Shown here: positions 9,097 through 17,700 of the stretch, in pieces | Numbering within the stretch: position 1 is the stretch's first letter | Layout: each line of letters starts with the position of its first letter | Assembly: GCA_002345825.1 (NCBI GenBank) | Contig: DDWD01000160.1 | Span: 31,495 to 95,494, forward strand | DNA: 64,000 nt | Reading direction: 5' to 3' | DNA from: Bacteroidales bacterium UBA2295 | Lineage (GTDB): Bacteria; Bacteroidota; Bacteroidia; Bacteroidales; Tenuifilaceae | Notes under the pieces: generated by a model | The model's input: only the letters and a program-made list of their open reading frames with translations | What the model was told of the DNA's origin: nothing | Databases searched by the model: none | Made by a program: the position numbers and the translations under genes

Positions 9097-10305
9097 ATGG
9101 GACCACTTATACCACAAGGAATTATTGGAATGGAATGGGACTTAGTTTTTGCCCTTCTCATCGGAATAGCATTTGGATATGTCCTCGAATCTGCTGGATT
9201 CTCGTCATCACGTAAGTTGGCAGGTGTTTTTTATGGGTATGACTTTACAGTGCTACGCGTGTTTTTTACCGCTGGGGTAACAGCTATGGTTGGGGTTTTT
9301 ATAATGACCTACTTGGGGTGGATTGATATGTCGCTGGTTTACGTAAACCCAACATTCCTTTGGCCAGCCATAGTAGGAGGTGTAGTTATGGGGTTTGGTT
9401 TTATATTAGGTGGATATTGTCCCGGTACCAGCGTTACAGCAGCTGCCATTGGCAAGGTCGACGCCATGGTGTTCCTCATCGGAATATTTCTGGGTATAAC
9501 TCTCTACGGTGAGGCATTTCCTTTAATCGAGGAGTTTGCCGTAAGCGGTAATCTTGGTCGTCTATTTATCTTCGATTCCCTAGGAATCTCAGCTGGCTGG
9601 TTTGCCTTTCTTCTCATTGCTGTTGCGCTTATTGCTTTTGGTGTTACCGCGATGATTGAGGCAAAGGTTAACCCCGAGAATGGTTTGGCCGACACCAAGG
9701 GAGCAAGCTACTTTTTACCTGTTACCATTGCCTTGTTGGTAGGAGTGGTGTTAATCTTTACCCCATTTAAAAGCATTACCGGTTTAAAGGAGATAGACAA
9801 GCAGCAGCTGCAGGATGAGATACTCGTCGGAAAGCATTACGTGCACCCCGATGAGGTAGCATTTAAATTGCTAAACGATTATCATCCAGCTACACTCGTT
9901 GATGTACGCTCAAGAACCGATGCTGCAGAGTTTAGTCTGCCCGGTTCGGTAAATATCCCCATCGAACAGATAACCCGAAAGCAGTGGCGAACTGTTCTAT
10001 CGCCCAAAGGCGAAAAGGTAATTCTCTATTCCAATGGCACCGCTCTAGCTCAGAAAGCCTGGATTGTGGCTCGCCGAATGGGGTACGAAAATATCTACGT
10101 TATGGAGGGTGGCCTAAATGGATTGTTCGATATTCTTGAGAATAACACAATGTCAAATAGCCTGAAAATGGAGGCAGAGTTTGCATATAGGTTCCGCGAG
10201 CGTGCCAAAAAGGCTTTCCGCGAGGGAGCCCTCGAGGCCAAAAAGGCTGAGCCCAGCCCGAAGGTTGATTTCTCTGAAACCGCTGCTGCCAGAGGTGGAT
10301 GCTAG
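9097..10305 (+). CDS. YeeE/YedE membrane protein fused to a rhodanese domain, RGGC tail
   Basis: 402 aa fusion. Residues 1-225 hold about six membrane helices with the second YeeE/YedE signature GGYCPGTS (C108). Residues about 245-360 form a rhodanese fold (VDVRSRTDAAEF ... PGSVNIP ... YVMEGGL). The catalytic loop reads YSNGTA, with Ser312 where rhodaneses have Cys, so classic sulfurtransferase chemistry at that site should be lost. The protein nevertheless ends in ARGGC (C402), the same tail as its two operon partners. The fusion physically links a presumed sulfur transporter to a rhodanese scaffold. The side of the membrane on which the rhodanese domain lies is uncertain. Gap to the previous gene is 70 bases and to the next 27. 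Confidence 0.87.
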   Translation: MGPLIPQGIIGMEWDLVFALLIGIAFGYVLESAGFSSSRKLAGVFYGYDFTVLRVFFTAGVTAMVGVFIMTYLGWIDMSLVYVNPTFLWPAIVGGVVMGFGFILGGYCPGTSVTAAAIGKVDAMVFLIGIFLGITLYGEAFPLIEEFAVSGNLGRLFIFDSLGISAGWFAFLLIAVALIAFGVTAMIEAKVNPENGLADTKGASYFLPVTIALLVGVVLIFTPFKSITGLKEIDKQQLQDEILVGKHYVHPDEVAFKLLNDYHPATLVDVRSRTDAAEFSLPGSVNIPIEQITRKQWRTVLSPKGEKVILYSNGTALAQKAWIVARRMGYENIYVMEGGLNGLFDILENNTMSNSLKMEAEFAYRFRERAKKAFREGALEAKKAEPSPKVDFSETAAARGGC

Positions 10306-10332
10306 AACACTCATAATTAAAATAATTGAGCT

Positions 10333-10926
10333 ATGAAAAAGCATATACTAACCATTGTTATAAGTATTATTGCAGGCATTCTACTTCTGTCGATGCTGGG
10401 TAAAAAGTTACTTACAACCCCGTACATGCACTCTGCTCAAGAGCAGATGGAGATGATGGTTTCTCCTGAGTCGTCCTTCTCGCTATACGAGCTGGCGTTG
10501 GCTGTAAAGTCCAATAACCCAAACATACTTTTTATTGATATTAGAACCGAGGATCAATACCAACAGGGGCATCTGCCCAACGCCATTAATGTACCTATTG
10601 ATATGCTATTCCACAGCGATTATGCCGAGTATATCGAGGGGCGTAGCGATAAGGTAAAGGTGCTGTATGCCAACAACGAAGCGGAGGCCATACGCGCCAA
10701 CGTTCTGCTTACGCTAAATGGTTTGTCCGGTTTTAGGGTGCTCGATGGTGGTTTCAGCGTGGCCAATAATCGCGTGGTTACGAATCCCACTCCGTCGTTC
10801 TTTCACTACTCCGACGAGAAGATGCGCCACAGCTACGGTACGCTTATGCCCAACGGAGCAAAAACGGCACAACCACTCAGCAAAGAGGTTGTGGTAGATG
10901 TGTCGGTGCCGCGTGGTGGGTGTTAG
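10333..10926 (+). CDS. Membrane-anchored single rhodanese-domain protein with RGGC tail
   Basis: 197 aa. An N-terminal hydrophobic helix (about 5-24) without a lipobox acts as signal anchor. One rhodanese domain follows (FIDIRTEDQYQQGHLPNAIN ... VLDGGF). The catalytic loop reads YANNEAEA, with Ala113 where the active Cys is expected, so the domain is probably not a sulfurtransferase by itself. The chain ends VSVPRGGC, with Cys197 last. As with the fusion protein upstream, the domain looks like a scaffold that presents a terminal Cys. It is the last gene of the operon and is followed 41 bases later by a strong terminator. Confidence 0.85.
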   Translation: MKKHILTIVISIIAGILLLSMLGKKLLTTPYMHSAQEQMEMMVSPESSFSLYELALAVKSNNPNILFIDIRTEDQYQQGHLPNAINVPIDMLFHSDYAEYIEGRSDKVKVLYANNEAEAIRANVLLTLNGLSGFRVLDGGFSVANNRVVTNPTPSFFHYSDEKMRHSYGTLMPNGAKTAQPLSKEVVVDVSVPRGGC

Positions 10927-10966
10927 GCAGGGCGAAAATTATATATTTTAAAACCACAGAACCCAA

Positions 10967-11000
10967 TAGGCATCAGTAATGATGCCTAATTTTGTTTTTT
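10967..11000 (+). terminator. Rho-independent terminator of the sulfur operon
   Basis: Perfect 9-bp stem TAGGCATCA / TGATGCCTA (10967-10975 with 10980-10988), GTAA loop, then a T-rich run ATTTTGTTTTTT. It lies 41 bases after the last rhodanese gene and marks the 3' end of the transcript. Confidence 0.88.
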
Positions 11001-11093
11001 ATCCAATGACTAGTATTTAGGTTTCCCAGCCGAATATGCTAACTTTGGGTAACCATAAACAAATAGTATTACTCAAGAAAACCTGCTGTTGCT

Positions 11094-11633
11094 GTGCTGA
11101 TAATTAAAAATATTATTGATAGGCTTCTGGCTTTCATTCTATTACTCCTGATATTCCCTTTTTTACTTACCATTACCCTTTGCCTATGGATTGGTTTATG
11201 GGAAAATCCATTCTTTGTGCAGGAGCGGGTAGGTAAGGGTGGCAAGCACTTCAAGATTATAAAGCTAAAGACAATAGCAGAGAGATCGAGAGGAAGGATG
11301 CAGAAAACCCAAGATTTTCTACGATCCACCCATATCGATGAGCTACCCCAGCTGTTAAATATCCTCACTGGCTCCATGTCGATTGTTGGCCCCAGACCCC
11401 ACACCCCCGAGCATGTTGCCCAGTATGAGCCATGGCAGCGCGAACGGTTGGCTGTAAAGCCTGGCATCACCTGCCTAAGGCAGCTAAAAAATCCTTACGA
11501 GAAGACCCAGTTTTTCGAGGGTATTGAGGATGATGTTGAGTATATTAGGAGTTGGAGCCTATGGCTAGATATGAAAATTGTACTAAAAACAGCAGCTGTA
11601 GCCATAAAGCTAATCTGGCATACAAGAGGCTAG
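11094..11633 (+). CDS. Bacterial sugar transferase (undecaprenyl-phosphate phosphoglycosyltransferase)
   Basis: 179 aa, GTG start. One N-terminal hydrophobic helix (about 10-34) is followed by the PF02397 core: a basic PFFVQERVGKGGKHFKIIKLKT motif region, STHIDELPQLLNIL and MSIVGPRPHTPEH. It belongs to the short monotopic PglC/WbaP-core class that moves a sugar phosphate to undecaprenyl phosphate and starts O-antigen, capsule or glycoprotein glycan synthesis. The usual neighbours (glycosyltransferases, Wzx/Wzy) are absent, so it is an orphan here. Its stop overlaps the end of the convergent phosphate transporter gene by 4 bases. Confidence 0.85.
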   Translation: MLIIKNIIDRLLAFILLLLIFPFLLTITLCLWIGLWENPFFVQERVGKGGKHFKIIKLKTIAERSRGRMQKTQDFLRSTHIDELPQLLNILTGSMSIVGPRPHTPEHVAQYEPWQRERLAVKPGITCLRQLKNPYEKTQFFEGIEDDVEYIRSWSLWLDMKIVLKTAAVAIKLIWHTRG

Positions 11634-13738
11634 TTTTTATCGGCGCTTGGCCATTCCAGAATAATTTGAGCTACATTATTGGCGTGGCTACCTATGGTTC
11701 GGAACATCGACACCAGCTCGAGGTGGGTTTTGGAGCTGGTAACCGATTTGTTCACATCTTCCTTTAACCGCGAGAAGTGCTGCCGCTCTAGTTCACGGCC
11801 AAAGTCTTTATACTCTTGATATTTTCGAGCCATCTTCTGTGCCTTCTCTAGGTTCAAATCCGAAAATACTGCCTTCGCCCTTCTAAGCTGCTTTTGGGTA
11901 AGCTGATGAAACTCCTCCAACTCCTTTTTTCCCTCGGGCGAGAATTCATGATTAGCCTGTAACCACCATCGAGCCCGTTCCAACAAATTTGTCGAAACGA
12001 TATCGGCAATCTGTTCTAGCTCCTTTACGGCGTACATAATCTGAAAAGCCTCCTGTATGCTCTGTTCAGTAACGTCCTGTCGGGTTAGGCTTAGTAAGTA
12101 TGCATTAATTTGATCCCGAAGGTAATCAACTTTCACCTCGTCACGCTCAATTCGGCTTAGGGGCGATTTGTCCTTGGCTATAAAGGGTTTAATGATATCA
12201 TTTACCATCCTGTCCACAATCTCGCTAAGCCTTATCACTTCTTGTTTGGCCAGTTTTAGCGCAACAGCAGGAGTTGAGAGTAGACTTTTATCGAGAAATT
12301 TTGTTGAGAAGGTCGGGCTTTTGGGTGGCTTGGGTGGCATTAGCCAGTCGATAAATCGTGCGTAAAGGTTGGTAAACGGAAGCACAACTAGCGTAAGCAA
12401 AACGTTGAAAATAGTGTGGGCATTTGCTATTAGCCGGGGAGTATTCTCAGCGGCTGCGTGTGTCCCTAACGATATGGTATCGGGGGTTATGTGTCTCACA
12501 AGCTGCGCAAAGGGGTCAATAATCCACACCAGTATAATTACACCCACCAGTTTGAAAAGGGTATAGGCCATGGCCACTTTCTGGGCCTCTCGGCTCGATG
12601 TTATCCCTGCTATTATCCCTGTAATTGATGTCCCCAGGTTGGCGCCCAGCAGCAAGGGGATTGCGGCCTCGAGGCCTAGTAGCCCCTGCGTGGCTAGCGT
12701 TAGCATAATGCCTATAAATGCAGCGCTACTTTGGATAAGTGCCGTAAAAATGGTGCCTGCTATTATTCCCAGGATGGGTTTTTGTAGCTTGCCCAGTAAA
12801 TCGATAAAGGGCTCGAAGGTTCTGAGCGGGTACATCGCCTCGCTCATAAGGTGCATTCCAAAGAAAAGGATTCCGAAACCCAGAATGGCCTCGCCAGCAA
12901 ACCTTACGCCTTCCTTTTTGCCAAATGCATTTAGTGCAAACCCGAGGGCAACAAGCAGAAGGGAGTAGTCGGCAATTCTAAACGCAATAAGCTGCACGGT
13001 GATGGTGGTTCCTATGGCTGCGCCAAAGATCATTCCAATGGTTTGCCTAAACTTTAAAAGGCCCGATTGCACAAACCCAACTAGCATAACAGTGGTGGCG
13101 CTGCTGCTTTGGGTTACCATGGTGATAAACGCACCAAAACCCGTTGAGTATATTCTGTTTTGTGTTAGGGTGCCAAGCACCGATCGAATCTTATCGCCTG
13201 CACTATGTCTAAAGCCTGTGCTCATTAGGTTTATACCCATGAGGAACAGGGCAAGGCCACCTAACAACCCAACGCTTAGCATCAGCACCCAGTTTTGCTT
13301 ACGGGCGTATGCTGTAAATATCACAAACGATTCAAGATTTTTAGTTTGGATTTTGGCGGCCACCTGGTATTCGCCCGGCTCGCTCCCTAGGGTTAGCCAG
13401 CAATGGGCTTCGCCCAGGCTGTCGGTGCGCGTGTAAAGTGGTTCTACAGCGGACCCTTTAGCATCATCGGGGCTCTGAATTACTTCAAAGTATACCCTAA
13501 CATTGGCCTTGGACCGATAAAGGCTATCGGTAACCCTTATGGCAAAAGGCTTGCTCAACTTTTTTTCAGCCACTTGGTATTGGTTGTTGCCCGAGAGCTT
13601 TGAGTTGAGCCCCTTGCCAAGTCTTTCTATTCGGTAGTTAATGGTCTCATTCGAGATGAGGGCAGAGCTATCCCTCTCGTTGGCTAGGCCTAACGAGGCA
13701 ATTAGGAAAAATGCTATGGCGGCTATTAGTCTGTACAC
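11630..13738 (-). CDS. Na/Pi cotransporter family protein with PhoU domain
   Basis: 702 aa. A signal peptide (cleaved near LGLA) and an Ig-like extracytoplasmic domain of about 120 residues come first. The NptA-type transporter core has two QSS repeats: TQSSSATTVMLVGF and IQSSAAFIGIML. A PhoU-like helical domain occupies the C-terminal 200 residues. Family members carry out sodium-dependent phosphate uptake or export and often carry a PhoU tail; the N-terminal Ig-like extension is less usual. Transcribed alone, on the minus strand. Confidence 0.9.
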   Translation of the reverse strand: MYRLIAAIAFFLIASLGLANERDSSALISNETINYRIERLGKGLNSKLSGNNQYQVAEKKLSKPFAIRVTDSLYRSKANVRVYFEVIQSPDDAKGSAVEPLYTRTDSLGEAHCWLTLGSEPGEYQVAAKIQTKNLESFVIFTAYARKQNWVLMLSVGLLGGLALFLMGINLMSTGFRHSAGDKIRSVLGTLTQNRIYSTGFGAFITMVTQSSSATTVMLVGFVQSGLLKFRQTIGMIFGAAIGTTITVQLIAFRIADYSLLLVALGFALNAFGKKEGVRFAGEAILGFGILFFGMHLMSEAMYPLRTFEPFIDLLGKLQKPILGIIAGTIFTALIQSSAAFIGIMLTLATQGLLGLEAAIPLLLGANLGTSITGIIAGITSSREAQKVAMAYTLFKLVGVIILVWIIDPFAQLVRHITPDTISLGTHAAAENTPRLIANAHTIFNVLLTLVVLPFTNLYARFIDWLMPPKPPKSPTFSTKFLDKSLLSTPAVALKLAKQEVIRLSEIVDRMVNDIIKPFIAKDKSPLSRIERDEVKVDYLRDQINAYLLSLTRQDVTEQSIQEAFQIMYAVKELEQIADIVSTNLLERARWWLQANHEFSPEGKKELEEFHQLTQKQLRRAKAVFSDLNLEKAQKMARKYQEYKDFGRELERQHFSRLKEDVNKSVTSSKTHLELVSMFRTIGSHANNVAQIILEWPSADKN

Positions 13739-14174
13739 TCAATTAATCAAAAAAAGGAAATGTAAAGTAACTCAATTTTCGCACACAATTTAATTCCCTG
13801 ATATATAGTCAATTAACCATCTTTAAGGCTTATATATGCTTAGTAATGAATAACTAAATTGTTTATACAAATACTTTGTGAAACTCTGTGTAATCCTTCG
13901 TGAAACTTTAACTTCGTTGAGCTCTCCGCCGGCTGGCGGATCGGTTGTGTTATAACCTCTTTTACTATTACACAAAAAACACAAAGACTTGTGCTGAGCT
14001 AGTCGAAGTAAGACACAAAAATCGCACCTGCCTGCACTGCCGTTTAGGTAGGCAGGAAGAATAATATTTAAAGTACATAAATACAGGCATATATGCGTTA
14101 ATATTTTGCTTGCGAAAGTTGAGTAAAGTAAAAATAGCAATAAATACCTTTTGTTGAAATTATTGAGGTTATAT
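13739..14174. other. Intergenic spacer with small palindromes
   Basis: No convincing gene. It holds two short inverted repeats, one around 13929-13943 (CCGCCGGCTGGCGG) and one at 14027-14056 (CCTGCCT ... AGGCAGG). Between them is a GCTGAGCTAGTCGAAG word that resembles the TGAGCCTGTCGAAG core repeated at 59-61 kb. An open frame across 13823-14140 has no domain and runs through these repeats. Confidence 0.5.
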
Positions 14175-14564
14175 CTAAATCCAACTAGCCGTTATTCTGT
14201 TTACCAATCGGTATAAAACCACAGCCATTATGCCGCCAAGCACGTTGGCCATAAAATCGTATAAACTCCCGCTGCGCGTAGGCAGCAGAAAGTACTGTAG
14301 CAGTTCAATTATTAGCCCATAGGCTATCGATATGCTCAACGCAAAGGTTATCGCTCTGTTGGTTAATTGTCCTTGCAGCCTAAGCGAGTTTCGTTCCGAA
14401 AGAATGAATAGGGCCAGCACAAAAAAAAGTGTAAAGTGAACCAGCTTATCGAAATGTGGAATTTGAAGTAAGGAATTTTTTGGGATACTACTGCTTGGGA
14501 GGGTAGTGGCCAGAATAATTATTATTGTCCAAACGCTAGATTTCCAATACTTTAATACATTCAT
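14175..14564 (-). CDS. VanZ-like family membrane protein
   Basis: 129 aa with four predicted membrane helices. The family pattern is visible: an early KLVHFTLFFVLALF helix with DK-VHF, then GLIIELLQYFLLPTRSGSLYDFMANVLGG, the usual E-xx-Q and R-x-x-s-x-x-D-xx-aN-xxG motif of VanZ proteins. VanZ confers low-level teicoplanin resistance in enterococci, but most relatives have no known role. Located alone, upstream of and divergent to ileS. Confidence 0.85.
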   Translation of the reverse strand: MNVLKYWKSSVWTIIIILATTLPSSSIPKNSLLQIPHFDKLVHFTLFFVLALFILSERNSLRLQGQLTNRAITFALSISIAYGLIIELLQYFLLPTRSGSLYDFMANVLGGIMAVVLYRLVNRITASWI

Positions 14565-14638
14565 TGCTTCGAGGATTTAGGATGCAATTTACCACACAAA
14601 ATTCGAACAGCCAAAATAGTCCTTTTCGGGTAATATGA

Positions 14639-14669
14639 TTTGTTTTTATCATGCTGTAACCTATCTTTG
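14639..14669 (+). promoter_or_regulatory. ileS promoter
   Basis: Textbook Bacteroidota promoter: -33 TTTG (14639-14642), 19-base spacer, -7 TATCTTTG (14662-14669). The leader to the GTG at 14756 is about 80 bases; no T-box or other known riboswitch fold is evident in it. Confidence 0.75.
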
Positions 14670-14755
14670 TGGGATTTTAATTAAAGGTAAATAATTACGC
14701 TTAATATGGCGTAACTATTTGTTTTTCTTATTTGTAATAATAATACAGTAGTCAA

Positions 14756-17700
14756 GTGAAAGCCAAGTTTAAAGAGTACAAAGGGTTAGATTTATCGCAG
14801 GTAAACAAGGATGTTCTTAAATCCTGGGAAGAGAATGATACATTTCGTAAGAGTTTAACCATTCGCGAGGGGCACCCAGCTTACGTTTTTTACGAGGGTC
14901 CTCCATCTGCCAATGGTATGCCAGGCATTCATCACGTGATGGCCAGAGCCATTAAGGACATTTTTTGTCGATATAAAACCCAGCAAGGCTTTCAGGTGCA
15001 CCGCAAGGCCGGATGGGATACCCATGGCTTACCCGTAGAACTTGGCGTTGAGAAACTGCTTGGTATTACCAAGGAGGATATTGGAAAATCTATTACCGTT
15101 GAGGAGTACAACCAAACCTGTAGGCGTGAGGTGATGAAGTACACTGACCTGTGGGAGGATCTTACCCAAAAGATGGGCTACTGGGTCGATATGGACGACC
15201 CGTACATCACATACGACAACCGTTACATCGAAACCCTTTGGTATCTTCTTAAGCAGCTATTCGAGAAGGGATTACTCTACAAGGGCAAGACCATTCAACC
15301 ATTCTCTCCTGCTGCAGGAACCGGATTAAGCACACACGAGCTTAACCAGCCCGGGTGCTATCGCGATGTGAAGGATACAACAGCTGTGGCGCAGTTCAAG
15401 GTGGTTCGCAACGAGAAATCGGAATCTTTTTTCAGCGATATAAATACCGATTTATTCGTTTTGGCTTGGACTACCACACCTTGGACATTGCCATCTAACA
15501 CTGCACTTGCCGTTGGACCTAAAATAAAGTACGTTAAATTAGCCACCTATAACCCATATACGGGCGATCCCATAACCGTTATCCTTGCTAAGGATTTGCA
15601 AAACGCATACTTTAAGCCCGAGAATGCTGAGCTATCTTTTGACGACTACAAACCCGGCGACAAGATTATTCCATTCAAAGTGTTAGCCGAGTACGTTGGA
15701 ACCGACTTGGTAGGTATTCAGTACGAGCAGCTTTTCCCATTCGTTAAGCCCGAAGGCGATGCATTCCGCATTATTGCTGGCGATTACGTTACAACCGAGG
15801 ACGGTACGGGTGTGGTTCACATAGCGCCCACCTTTGGTGCCGACGACGATCGCGTGGCCAAGGTGGCTGGCATCTCGCCACTTATCCTTCGCGATAAGCA
15901 GAATAACCCCGAGCCCATGGTCGATCGAACTGGTAAATTCTACTCAATCGATGATTTAGATCCCGAATTCTTAAAGAATTACGTAAACGTTGATGCCTAT
16001 AAAGAATTTGCCGGTTGTTTTGTAAAGAACGACTACAACCCCAATCCTCCCGCCGATGGATCGTCGCTCGATGTGGATCTGAGCGTATGGCTTAAGAAGG
16101 AGGGAAGGGCTTTCAAAATAGAGAAGCATACCCACAACTACCCACACTGCTGGCGAACTGATAAGCCAATCCTTTACTACCCGCTCGACAGCTGGTTTAT
16201 TAAAACCACTGCCGTTAAGGAGCGAATGCTTGAGCTGAACAACACCATCAACTGGAAACCTGCAAGCACAGGAACTGGACGATTTGGTAAATGGCTCGAG
16301 AACTTGGTGGACTGGAACCTCTCGCGCTCGCGCTACTGGGGTACTCCACTTCCCATTTGGGTAACCGACGATCGCCAGGAACTTATCTGCATTGGTTCGG
16401 TTGAGGAGTTGAAGACCGAGTGCGAAAAATCGGTTAAGGCAGGCTTTATGTCAACCAATCCGCTTGAAGCGTACCAACCAGGAGATAACTCCAAGGAGAA
16501 CTACGAGAAGTTCGACCTGCACCGCCCATTTGTTGACGATATCGTGCTGGTTTCGGCATCGGGAAAAAAGATGTTCCGCGAGCTCGACTTGATAGATGTT
16601 TGGTTCGACTCGGGTGCTATGCCCTACGCTCAGATTCACTATCCATTCGAGAACAAGGAGAACTTTGGCGTAGAGTTCCCATCCGATTTTATTGCCGAGG
16701 GCGTAGACCAAACCCGTGGATGGTTCTTTACCCTCCATGCCATTTCCACCATGCTGTTCGATTCGGTGGCGTTCAAGAATATTATATCCAACGGTTTGGT
16801 GCTCGACAAGAACGGTAACAAGATGAGCAAGCGCTTGGGGAACGCAGTTGATCCATTTGATGTGATTGAAAAGTACGGATCCGACCCGCTCCGCTGGTAC
16901 ATGATTACCAACGCCCAGCCATGGGATAACCTGAAGTTTGATATCGATGGGGTAGATGAGGTGAAGCGCAAGTTCTTCGGAACGCTATACAACACCTACT
17001 CATTCTTCTCGCTATACGCCAACGTTGATGGCTTTTCCTACAGCGAGCCCGAGGTACCCATTGCCCAAAGACAGGAGATTGACAGGTGGATTATGTCGCT
17101 GCTAAACACCCTAATTGCCGAGGTTGAGGATGCCTACAACAGCTACGAACCAACCCGCGCCGGTAGGGCAATTCAAGATTTTGTGATTGAGAATTTGAGT
17201 AACTGGTATGTTAGGCTAAACCGCAAGCGCTTTTGGGGTGGTGAGTACGATACCGATAAGATTGCTGCATACCAGACCCTATATACCTGTTTGGAGACAG
17301 TGGCTATGCTGGCCGCTCCAATAGTACCATTCTTTGCCGACCAGCTTTTCACCGACCTTAATGCCGTTACATCGCGCTACAGCGAGGATAGCGTGCATCT
17401 ATCAACATTTCCCAATGCTCAAATGGAGCTTATCGATAAAGATTTAGAGGAGAGAATGGAAATTGCCCAAAGCCTTTCATCAATGGTGCTTGGCCTAAGG
17501 CGCAAGGTGAATATCAAGGTAAGGCAACCACTAAGCAAAATGATGGTTCCTGTGCTCAACGAGCAGTTCCGTAAGCAACTTCAAGGTGTTGAGAATCTAA
17601 TCCTAGCCGAAGTGAATGTTAAGGAGCTCGAGTATCTCGATGATTCAACTGGGATCCTTGTTAAGAAGATTAAGCCAAACTTTAAAACCCTTGGCCCTCG

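Noticed and set aside
12570..13436. Long frames antisense to the Na/Pi transporter gene
   Set aside because: Shadow of a well-supported transporter gene on the other strand, low-complexity Ser/Pro/Ile content.
13823..14140. 105-residue frame on the minus strand
   Set aside because: Crosses palindromic repeat fragments (CCTGCCT/AGGCAGG, CCGCCGGCTGG) and shows no protein family pattern.
14670..14755. T-box or other riboswitch before ileS
   Set aside because: The leader is about 80 bases, without a specifier loop, T-box sequence or terminator pair.
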